From Himantopus leucocephalus (Eukaryota > Chordata > Aves > Charadriiformes > Recurvirostridae): a stretch of DNA of 64,000 nt. This document shows, piece by piece, positions 23,515 to 34,200 of the stretch. Where the stretch lies: contig RSEF01000001.1 in the NCBI GenBank assembly GCA_003993805.1, forward strand, positions 65,819,017 through 65,883,016. Direction: 5' to 3'. Within the stretch, counting starts at the first letter, position 1. Each line of letters starts with the position of its first letter. The position numbers were made by a program, and so were the translations under genes. The notes below the pieces were generated by a model. That model ran no database searches. It was given only the letters and a program-made list of their open reading frames with translations, and was not told where the DNA came from.

Positions 23515-26500
23515 TTCTAAGGGGTAATCCCCGTCATTGAGTGGAACACATTAACATGCTTTCACTTCATCCAGCCAAAAAGCTCTCTCTCAGCAGGTAC
23601 TTATACAGAGGAGAAAGTTCAGTCGAGAGAATCTCCCCTAGTTTTGCCTACCAGCATCTTCCAAATATTTGCAGTTACATCATCTTTAGATTTGCAGACT
23701 GGGCAGTGCTGAGCACTTCAGCTTGGTCCAGCAAATGCATACCCCTATAATTAGCTTGATCATCAAGCATGAGCCACCAAAGCAACTCAATTGACTTTAA
23801 GACTATGGTTATGTGTTTCTCCGCATACAGCCTAGAGCTCAACAGAGAGGACTGAAACCTAAGAGAGCAGCACATTAGTTTTAGAGAATACAGGTCCATT
23901 CTATCCAGGAATCCCTTTAATATGCATTTCTCCTCTTTCCTCTACCGTGCACTGCAGGGAACAGCCAAAGAAGGCATTCCAGCTCTCCAACAGCCCCCTG
24001 GAAGCCCACCTTTGCACGGGTGGTAACAACACTGTCGAACACTTTGCAAACACTGAAGGGTGCTTACGAGCAAAAAGTCTGTTTGTGAACAAAGGATACC
24101 GTCTCACCAATTTAAGCTGCAGTTTGCATAACTGTTGCACAGAAGGTACCTGGCCTCAGTTGGTAAAATACATATTTGTAGCATGTATCTTTGAAATCCA
24201 GTGTTTCTTTTTTTAATTTGGCTAAATACGTGGAATGAATTAACTTCAGCTCTATGAATCTTATCTTTCACTACAGGTGGCGTAGACTTTCTGAGGAGAC
24301 CTAAACATTTGACGGAGAGCTATTAAGCCAGTGAGTTTTTATCTGGAGTGTCTCTATGCCAGATAACAAATAAGTTTTGCTGTTTTGAAAGTTCATGGCA
24401 AAAATTAATCCTAAAAATTTAGTGAGTTTTATGATAAATATATTGCTAACATGTTGCAATCTTTTAAGATTGTTTTCCAACTCACACTGACTTCAGGAAG
24501 GTAAACCTACTGAAACTAGTGGCTTTATTGTTGTTACTGTGATTATCTGTATAGTTTAGATTTGGTACAACATATCCTCCAATACTGTTTTGCAAATTAG
24601 AGCCTAATCCTATTTCCTTTGAAGCTGGCTAGCTGAAGTCTGCTGGTTTCAATGGGAAGAGAATTCCTCTCTGTGAGTAAGGAAAAGCATTTACATAAAA
24701 TAATACTGTCAGAAATGAAGAATTCCCTAGTGGTGTCTATCAACTGAGAGAGCTGAAATTCTCACCAAATGTTTATTTCAGAAACAACAAAACACTGCAT
24801 GTTTTACACTGACATGAACAGCTAGAATGATGTAAATTGCCTACAAAAGTCATTATTTAAGATTTTCTGTGTCCATTCTAACATTGTCTCGCCTTCCTTC
24901 TGTGATTTTTACTTCTTGGTATTCTTATACATGTTGTGAAGGACGCTGGTTTACTATTTGCTCTAGTGATTTTTATTCCTGTAGTGACAAGTATAACACT
25001 GATTGCAAAGCTGACAATATGCTAAAAATCAAAAGGGATTATCTCTATATATCAGTGATACACTCAATCTTATGTGTACTTCTATACTTATCATTGTTTT
25101 CAATTCCCATTGTTATTACATATGAGCACAGAAAGTTTCTTGTGTCCAGTTTTAATGTACGTTAATTTGTTTAATGCCCTCTGGCTTCTGATTTAAGAGC
25201 GTGGAAATTTAAAAGGAAAAGGGGTATTTCTAATGCTACATTGAACCTGTGCTTATTCCGTTATAAAATAGGTATCTTTCATATTGGAGCTTCTGGTATT
25301 TTATTATGCCTTATGTCTCTCAAATCACAATATATACCAATGATTCATGACATACTTCCTTATGGAACTGGTGATGTATGCTTCCAAGCAGCTAGAGGAG
25401 AACACTCTTGGGAATATTAACAACAGTCATGAGTATAACATAATGAAACCTATTTTCATCACTGGGATTCATGCTTTTTGGCTATTCAAGACGTATAAAG
25501 GACCTGAATATAGGCTATAATGAGTTCCAGCCTAAAGGGAGCTTCCAGACAGTCAGACAACCATAGCTGGACACTCTTCCCGGCTGCCTCTGGGGGGACT
25601 GAGCCGTGTCTGAGCTGCTCATGCAGTCCAGCGCGCAGTCAGCTGGCACAGGTCAGAGCAGGACCCTGGCTGCTCCCACCTTTGGTGGGATGAGGGCTTG
25701 CACTGGACATGCAAAACCACCAGGCAGTTGTTACTCTCATCTTGACAGACAGCTGTAACGTCGGCACTCGGCAAGATTGAGACTCCGATTTAATCTATTT
25801 AAGTGAAGTTGCACTGGGGTGAACACATACCATGCCAATATTTCACTTCTCCTGGCAGTCAAGGGCACCCCTCCTGTTCTCTGTGTTGCCAGCTCCTCTC
25901 CTAACTCCCTCCTCCCTCTCGGTGCTGCTGCATCCCCATCCCATTCCCATGCCAATCCCTACTTGCAGCAGGTCTCTGCTCCACGTGGATGTTTCTTGGG
26001 GTATCCCCCAAGTTTGAGAAGAGCTACATAAGTGGGTTTCAAACCAGGGGCACAGAAAGCAACCAGTGCACTAGCAGATCTCCCTCTCCTGTACATTCAG
26101 GTAGCCTGGGCACCGCTCTCTTCTGTGCCAGCTGGTGGGAATGCAATAGCGCTTCAGAGCACTAAAATAAAACAAAAAAACCCCCATGAAAGCTAGTGAT
26201 GCAGTCTTATTTCTTACAAAAAGAAGGCTACAGCATCTTTGTCCTTTCAACAATTAAAATAAAGGGGCTATAGGAAGATACGGTGCTCTTTTTTTTTTTT
26301 TCGTACAGTAACAGAGTGAGGTTTCCCTTACCCTTTCTGCTCTGGAACAGCCAGTTTGTGGTGCACTTTCTGAAAGAGATGTTAAATTTCATGCTCCAGG
26401 GCTTAAAGCAGTACCTAGCTCCCAAAGGTCAAGCATCTAATGTGGGAGGCAACACCTCTCTCTGGCCACCACAGGACTCTACCTTCTTCAACGTGTGCGG

Positions 26501-27755
26501 CGTGGTGCTGGCTCCTGCACTAGACAGACTTGTCTTGAGCCGGTTGGGCACTTCTGCTGATCCTAAAACGAAGGTGCAGAGATGGTAATTACAGAGAAAC
26601 TTGTGTTTTCAAGTTCATCAAGTCAGAGGGGCTAAGGCTACAACCTCAGAGCAGTGTGTTTACCACCTCAGGAAGAAACCTCAAGGAAGTCCAGCCTTAC
26701 ACACCGGCCCAGTGAGTTAGAGGAACCGAATGAGAGCGCCCACCAAAGCTGGTGCCTGGCTATCACCCCATCACCTTGACGCTCCTATGAGTTAGTTGCC
26801 TCTGACGAACCTGAGCCTTCACAGGAGCCTGCCATTCCGATCGGCTCAGCACACAGAGCAATCTCTGCGTTAACACTCCCCCAGTGAGACGGAGGCATGG
26901 GGTTCCTGAATTCCTAAATCCTGTGCCTCGACATTGCTGTGAACCCAGGATTTCCAAAGGTCTGCACGTTATCCTTGCAGAGCAGACAATCCCAGCTGTA
27001 ACCCGCACCTCAAGGACAGTCAGTGGGGAGGCGGCACTGAGCCAGGGCTCTCACATGAAGGCCTTTGCATCGGTCCAGCAAACTGGCCATGCTGGAGTGT
27101 ACTAAAGTGATTTCACCCCATGCAGATTTCCCATTTCTGCTACAACAGAGGCCATCTGCCTTTCACGGCCATGGGCTTGGGGGAGGGGGGCACTCCTTTT
27201 CTAAAGAAAACTTCTGATTCGTCTTAACCCTGGCAACAGTTTCTATATCTGCATTGGTTTAAGTTTTCGAGACACCTTTATGGAAGAAATAACCTTACTT
27301 TGACGTGAAGAAAAGCGTAAAACCAACGCATTTGTATTTCAAAGCTCCCGAAAGCAGAGGTGAGGGCTCCCTCCGCTCTAGAACTTGGTGTTGATTTGCA
27401 TCAATGCCAACCATAGCGGGGCTTGGGCCCAGGATGGTTCCTTACAGGCCAAAACCTCCTGGAGCGGGCAAACGGCCCATGCCTATGCCAGGGACAGGCG
27501 GTGGCTGGGCGGGCCCCTGTTTTTCTGCCAGTTCCAGTTACGTGGAAACCCGACAGGAAACCCTCGCCCGCTTTGCGAATGGGGAAAATTGTGTTTTCTG
27601 GAAAAACTTTCCGGACCTAAATTTGGTGCGGCCTCCTCACTCGGCCCCCCACCCCCCCGCCCCGTCCCGGGCTCCACAGGTGCTCGCACACGCAACCAGA
27701 GGCGCGGGGCCGGGGCCTGCCCTCGGCCTCGCCTCAGCCCGGCCCCGCGGACGCC

Positions 27756-27783
27756 GGGACGGGGACAGGGACGGGGACGGGGG
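27756..27783 (+). promoter_or_regulatory. Putative G-quadruplex motif in the NUAK1 promoter/5' region
   Basis: Five G-tracts (GGG, GGGG, GGG, GGGG, GGGGG) are separated by AC or ACA loops, which meets the canonical rule of four tracts of at least three G with loops of 1-7. It arises from an imperfect GGGACG hexamer repeat about 475 bases upstream of the NUAK1 start codon. Structure formation is inferred. Confidence 0.6.
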
Positions 27784-28081
27784 CTCGGCCGGCCCGCGGC
27801 CGCGAGGCGGGGGCAGGCCGCTCTCCGCGCCGCGCCGGGGGTCAGCCCCGCTGAGGCGCCTTCCACCGCGCCGGGAGAGCGGCCGCCGCCTCCGCGCACA
27901 AAGGAGTGCTCAGCCCGGCCCGGCAGCCCGCGGGTCGGCGGTCCCCACCGCCGGTTCCCTCCCCGGCGAGGCCGCCCCCGCCAGGCCCACAGCGCTGGGG
28001 GCGGCCCGTCGGGGCAGAGCGGGGCGGGGCGGAGAGGCCGCCCCACGGCGGGGAAGGGGAGGAGAGCGCGGGGCGCCACCG

Positions 28082-28123
<42 letters not shown>

Positions 28124-28127
28124 ACCC
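28082..28127. repeat. Poly-C homopolymer (42 C, then A and CCC) upstream of NUAK1 start
   Basis: 42 consecutive C from 28082 to 28123, then ACCC and a single ambiguous base N at 28128. The tract lies 130-175 bases upstream of the NUAK1 start codon, in the likely 5' UTR or core promoter. The true length is uncertain, because homopolymers of this size are poorly resolved and the adjacent N shows the assembler could not decide a base. Confidence 0.9.
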
Positions 28128-28255
28128 NCTCGCCCGCCCCGCCGTGCCGCGCCGCGCCCCGCCCCGCCGCGCCCCATGGTGCCGGCGCGGGCGCGGGGCC
28201 GAGGCAGAGGCTGCGAGGCCGGCGGGGCGCTCACACCCCGCGCCCGCCGCCGGGC

Positions 28256-28570
28256 ATGGAGGGCGCTGAGGCGGCCGCGCACGGCAGCAGCAGCAGCAGC
28301 ACCAGCACCGTGCAGCCCCGCTGCGGCTCCGGGCCGGGCGGCGAGGCTGCGGCGGCAGCAGCAGCAGCAGCAGCGGCGGCGGCGGCCATGGAGGAGCCGC
28401 TCGGGGAGGCTCCGTCCCCGGAGGTAACGGCGGCGGCGAGGAAGCAGCAGGGGGTGAAGCGGCATCACCACAAGCACAACCTGAAGCATCGCTACGAGCT
28501 GCAGGAGACCTTGGGCAAAGGCACCTATGGCAAAGTCAAGCGGGCCATCGAGAGGTTTTCTGGCAGAGTG
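28256..28570 (+). CDS. NUAK1: NUAK1 (ARK5) coding exon 1: N-terminal extension and start of kinase domain
   Basis: NUAK1 is an AMPK-related Ser/Thr kinase activated by LKB1; it acts in myosin phosphatase control, cell adhesion and axon branching. The exon encodes 105 residues. ATG at 28256 has G at -3 and G at +4, a strong context. Residues 1-29 include a run of five Ser (11-15), and residues 31-44 are 14 Ala. From residue 66 the sequence matches NUAK1: the basic [17 protein letters not shown] block, then the glycine-rich ATP loop LGKGTYGKV at 86-94. The exon ends at codon V105 before a GTAAGG donor at 28571 (phase 0). A second in-frame Met at 45 (28388) also has a strong context and would remove the repeats. 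Compared with human, as I recall it, the N-terminus is about 25 residues longer. Confidence 0.95.
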
Positions 28571-31194
28571 GTAAGGCAGGCGGAGGGGCTTCTCTTTGCC
28601 TTTTCATTATCTGTATATGTACGTACGTATATATCCCTTTTCTTACCCACACCTGCTCGGGAGCGGAGCCGGCTGGCTGCATCCGTCCCCTCAGGGACCC
28701 GTTCGGAGGGGGACCCGCCGGTGTGTGCGGGACCGGCCCGGCGCGGTGAGGCGGGCGGGGGCCGGGGGCCGCTATTCCCCCTCCCCCCCCGGGGTCCGGG
28801 GCTTTGGTCGGGGTGCAAATCCGACAGAGAAACTTTTTTTTTTTTTTGGGGGGGGTGGTGGTATTTTAGTAACACGTCGTTAACCTTTTAAAAGGATGTG
28901 TTTTTATGGGAAAAATAGGGTGGCTTATTGTTTTTGTTTTGTTTCTGCACGTGGGTCCGCGGTGAACAGTTATTCTTTCCCCACTGGAAATTCACGTTTT
29001 AGGGAAACCTGTCACATCCCTTGGCTGACCAAAGCCGCTCACAGGGTACTGTCAGAAGAGTTGGTTCTCCGGTTAAAAGTGCCGTGATTCAGTCATACTT
29101 TTGTGACCTGAACTTTGCTGACACCAAAAAAAAAAAAAAAATATAAAATGGCAGGGTCTGCAACCCACCCCTATTGGCTTTTATGATCCGTTTCACCGCT
29201 CAGCGGTGCCGGCTGGCTCGAGACTTCAAGCAGCCCGGAGGTTGTCCAGCAATAACTCAGCTTCAGCGTTTCCTCCTTGGTGCAGCGCTCCAGCGGGACG
29301 CAGAAATGTAATTGAAGAAATGTACACATTAGTCAGAGTTACTGTCATTTTTCCTTCCCTGAAATATGTAACTATTCACAGAGGGCAAGCGAGTGAGAGG
29401 CAGGCGTTGCATTAAAGACTGCCCAGAGAAATAGATGGTTTTCTAAAGAGGTGTTAATACTGCTTTTCATATGAAGTAGACTAATTGAGTTTTCACTAGA
29501 CTTCATCTAAAAGCAAGACATTTCCCTAGTGATGTTACAGGTTCTGTCTCATTTATCTTTCCCTTTTGGAAGCTCAACACTCACCCAGTCGCAGAAGCAA
29601 CTGTAAAACAGAAAATGAAATTGCAGATGCCATAGTTTTAGTAAGGGACACTTACTTTGCAACTGAAGATCTTTGTGTTGACAGTGAAAATGAGAGTTTC
29701 AGCCAACTTGCAGAGTCGTATCATGTATGCTTTCAGTTTATTAGCTCATTTGGAGGCTGGCTAAAGAGAAACCAGAGATGGACATCTCTGCACATGCTCA
29801 CTCCCAGTCCATGATTTTTAAAGTTTGCTGTCTTGGCTGTTTTACAGTTTCAGGCTAACAAAAGCTCCAGGGCTGTGTTATATGCTAACTATTATTTTGT
29901 AAGGAGATTATTTTTGAGTTGCATTACAAAATGTAGTAAATAAGCAAATATGTTGAAAACACCTTTTTAAAAGAGACTTGATCAATTAAAGAAAAAAAGG
30001 TGACCATATCGTTAATGAGATTTGGTTTTGGGAAGGGCCCTCTCAGACAAAAGGACATAGCCTAGTTGTGTATCTCCTCCAAATTAACAGCACACCTGGT
30101 CTTTCCATATTTTGCTGTCAAGCATTTCAGCTATACCGCTATGGGTACTTAGATGATACAGTCTGAACTGAATTTATATGGCTAATGCCATCTTGAAATG
30201 GAGAGGGTGATAAAAAGAATACCCATGCAATCTTAAATGCAATAAAAATGTTACACTCGCTGTATCAGTTGGTATGTAAAAGCTAAACAAATCCTTACTG
30301 GGGTGTGAGTTTTATACTGTAGTAATACAAGCCTTGGCGTGCGGCACTTCGTAATTATTAACTAGATGGCAGGCGACTTCTGGTGTAATGCGTCTGTTTG
30401 AACTTTAACATCTGTGAGTGTATGTAAAATATCCACATTTTGTCTGCTTACAGAATGAAAGCTAGTTGTCAGGAATCCAGCCTGGATTGGAACAGAAAAC
30501 GCTTCTTGTTTTCTGACAGTTCCCTCGTCTGGCTGTTGCAGTGAACACCGATTGCTTTCCGGGGGTGAGACGAGAGCACCGACAGGACGACTGATCAGAC
30601 AGGGGCAGAGTTTTCCTTCAGTTTTTCTCACCCCCCCTCGCCTTTCTCTTCCCTTTCCACTCATCAGCTCTTATGAGCGGGCAGCCTTCATGAACAGGTT
30701 GGACTGGGTGGTGCCGTGTGTCCAGCAGGGGATGCACAGAGCGAGCGATGCGGCCCGCACGTCTCTTGCACCATGTCCAATGCAAATCATCTCACAGCCG
30801 GCAGCTAGGTAGTGAGAGTCCCAAGGTCACTCTAGTCCAGTCTGTTTGCTTCCTATTCTGCTGCTGGTTTAGCTAATCATCTTTTTCTTTACTCAGCGGT
30901 AAGCAGGTATTTGAAGCTGTATGGTAACAGATTGCGAAGCTGGACCTTGGCAGCAGCATTGTGTTCCCAGTCATCAGCCTTGTCCAAGTGATTCTCCTAT
31001 TTGGCCTTTCTGCTTCTCTTGTCCGTTAACAATCTCGTTAGTTGTACGGCATTTCATAAAGATACTTGCATGATTATCCAGGCTTTTACTATGAAGCACA
31101 AACTTTGAATTTGTCATCTGTATAAATAGAGAGCTCAGGGGTCAAATAGAAATTGTCAGATTTGAGTTAATGGAGCAAAACCAAGGTGAGAAGA

Positions 31195-31292
31195 CAGTTC
31201 GATCCAAGGTACAGATGTGCTTTAGTACTGTGCCATTGGAAATCAATAGCAGGATTTCTGTTGACTTGAATGAAAATAGTATTTGGCACTTA
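31195..31292. repeat. Possible old palindromic repeat remnant
   Basis: CCATTGGAAATCAAT near 31233 and the segment TTGACTTGAATGAA near 31261 are imperfect inverted copies flanking a short centre. They sit in a context (ATCCAAGG left, ATTTGGCACT right) like that of ancient amniote MITE-type repeats. It is strongly decayed, and the family assignment is uncertain. Confidence 0.3.
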
Positions 31293-34200
31293 TTAACAGG
31301 TTGCAGGTTTATTCACGTTGTTATAGTTTCTTTGTCTTTCCTCTTAACTCAGTGGAATGTGATCGTAAAGCTTCCTGCCGTAAAGCTCCGGGGTAGATTG
31401 TATGATACATTTAGTTTGTTATTGGAAACAACGTGTGTGAATTTGTGTATTAGTTACCGCAGTGACTACAGACAGTATTGCATGCTACACGAAGCAGTTA
31501 AAATACTGCCCACCACATGACGTATGAGGTGCCTAATTTTGCCAGCAAGACTTCCTTCATTAGTACTGGCTCAGTATACACTGTGTAACTTATGATATTT
31601 TAAATTAAGGCACCTGTTAGTAAGTGTAAGGATGAAGAGATGATATCGCAAGCCTGTGAAGTAACACTCACGTTGACATTTCTGTGGGTGTTTTCTCCAC
31701 TTGTCATCCTGCACATGTTAAACCAAAGAACTGAGCTTTTGTTCATGTTACGCATTCAATGTTTGTTAGCCAAAAAATCCACAGTTACACTTATGTCAGC
31801 CTTAGATAAGCTGTGTATTGACCGCCTCTGGCCGATCCCGTGGATGGTGCACGAAGACGGTAGATGCTGCTGGGTTCTCCTTTGAGTAAATGATTCCACT
31901 GGAGTAAATACTCCTTATAATGCAACTTCAGATTACAGATAGGCATTTTCAGTCTTGTTATCTGTCTGTCTTTTCCTGACATTATACAGAAAGCAATGCC
32001 TGAATACAAAAATGCATTAATATTAATTAAATTAATGTTAGTAAAGGAGCGTATAGCTCTCTAAAACATGGAAGACACCAGGTAAGCCCTGTTAGGCTGC
32101 CTGGAGCATTCCCAGCAGAGTTTAACCCAGGGATTCAATACCCTGGCTCCGCGTGGGTGCTGGGAGTCATTTGCTCTCCCTGCCGCCGCTGGACCTGGAG
32201 CTTGCTAACATTGCTGGTTCTTTATTATAACCTCTCATGAAGCAGCCTGCATTATCTGCACTTCCATTCGGTTACCGTCTGTCCTCAGGAGAGATTTTGC
32301 CATTTGCAACGGCCAAGAGCTTTTCTCCCTTTCCCTCCTTAGGCTGCCCTTGGGATGTGATGGGGAGTAGCTGCAGGGGCCTCCCCTCTGCCTTCACCTC
32401 CCTCTCTCTGCCTGAGAGCCAGGATATCTTTTCTTCCTCCTCACCAGCAGGTGGAGGAAGCACTATTCTCCTCCAGCCGTTCCTCCAGAAAGTTAATTAT
32501 TTTGGGAACTGATGACAAGCTGCAGCCCAACATGAAAAACAGACATGCGGTACACATTTGTGCAGTCATGTTATGTGCGGTGGTGCATGTTATTTATCTC
32601 TTTTGCATAGGAGTGCAGGTAGAAGGATGTTGCTAAATTAAATTGGTTTCTGAATTAAAATCTTGTAAAAAAAATCCCAACTTTAGAGCAACAGAAATAT
32701 TTTTAGTTGCAACTCCAGTGAATATCGTTGCTTTGAAACAGATCTGCTTCATGATGCTTTTGGAGAGTTGCACAGGGTTTTTGAAACCCTGAAACAGCAA
32801 CAGATTACATGAAAGGAGGACCTTTGCTTTGCTGATTGTATTTCTCCATATCATGACAAAACCAAAACATGAATACCAATAATGACAGCTCTGTCATGTC
32901 AGTAATTAAGGCCTTGCTGGCCACACAACCATTTGTTTGTTTGTGGTGTGGTTTTTAGGGGTTCCAAATAACAAGATAAAAGCGTGCTCATTGGTCACCA
33001 AGGACAGTGAAAGCCAGGTGGGACGTTTGTCCCAATTCTCTCGTCTGCTTTGCTGATATTGTAGAAAAAGTCAGTATCGCTCTCTTCCCTCTTATGCATG
33101 TGAATTCTCTTATCTTTAATGACATGTTATATTTCCATTTTTTTCATGAGAACTTCTGCTTCAGTTAGCACCTGGGTCACTACTTAATAGTGATTTTTAT
33201 CTTGATCGCTTAGTGTGTATCTTCTGCAGCATAATGTCCAAATCTGATGCAGAACTGTTTATTTTTTTTGAGGTTCTTTATTGTTCTTATTAAGATATCT
33301 TCCTTTATTGCAGACACCGGTGGAAGTATCTACACAACACTGCTGTGATGTGAAGTGCTCATACAGTACTTTGCACAGCAGGATCCTGATTCGTGAATGT
33401 GGCTTCCACAGCTATGATAATACACTTGAATAATAGTAACAATGGCTTGTATCACTACCCCGTTTTATACATGAGAAAGAAAAACTTGCCGATTAAAGCC
33501 AAAATCATCAGAAGTATCAGCTAGTTTTGAGTGCACAACCTAATACCTGATTTTTCTGGACATGTAGAGTGTGTAACATGAGGGCCCGACAGATTACAGC
33601 CTCCTCCTGCACAGCTCAGACTCTCATGCCTCCTGGGCTCTCTCTTTACCCTGGGCTTGTTCAACTTTGGTTTCCATTCCCGGCCCTTTTGTACTCCAGT
33701 TGTGCTGCTGCCTCTCTCTTTGTTCTGCATGCCAGTGCTGTGACCCGCTCAGAGAGTGGTGCCTTGCTCCCTGCTTCCGAGCTGGTAGCTGCCAGCAGAA
33801 TCCATTCAGCCTGCGGTGGGTGCTGCATATGCCTCTCCTGCTGTGCAACACTTGTGTGGGGCCAGAGGTTCCTCATCTGAAAAGGGATTCTTGCAAAATG
33901 TATTGCCAAAAACTAGATTTTTTTTTTAAATGTGCAAATTGAATTCTTGTAGGGGCTCATAATGGGACTAAATCTGGACAACGTTTTCATGGTGCTGAAG
34001 GCTTGTTAGTGAAACTTAGGTCCCCTGTAAAAATTGTACCAAAGCATGGAAATTCTAGATTTGGAATAAATAGAAGTTGGAAAGAGTATGTGGGCTTGAA
34101 AATGGTTTTGCTGTTAATTTATTTGTTCCACCCTTAATTATTAGATGTGTTCTGAGACTCTGGTTTAAAAAAGAAAAATACACTGGATTTAATTTAGTGA

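Larger units (their letters stand above)
12911..27640. other. Upstream intergenic region of NUAK1, no recognised gene
   Basis: About 14.7 kb without a coding exon I can identify. The longest open frames (200 codons at 21734-22336 minus, 179 codons at 20688-21227 plus) show no family motif and look like chance frames. Several patches have the texture of conserved regulatory DNA: 14790-15180, 20160-20480 and 22140-22300. Small repeats are listed separately. An AT-rich, (TA)n-like tract lies at about 16505-16555. Confidence 0.4.
27640..28820 (+). promoter_or_regulatory. NUAK1: NUAK1 promoter CpG island and 5' untranslated region
   Basis: The sequence is dense in CG from about 27640 through exon 1 and into intron 1. 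Sp1-type GC boxes are visible, for example GGGGCGGGGCGG at 28021-28032. I see no convincing TATA box, which fits a dispersed CpG-island promoter. The exact transcription start cannot be set from sequence; it probably lies between about 27700 and 28200. The NUAK1 frame stays open far upstream of the start codon only because the region is so GC-rich. Confidence 0.8.

Noticed and set aside
27404..28255. In-frame open extension upstream of the NUAK1 ATG
   Set aside because: Open only because CpG-island sequence has few stops; it crosses the poly-C tract and an N, and has no similarity to the NUAK1 family. The ATG at 28256 has a strong context and leads directly into the family-specific region.
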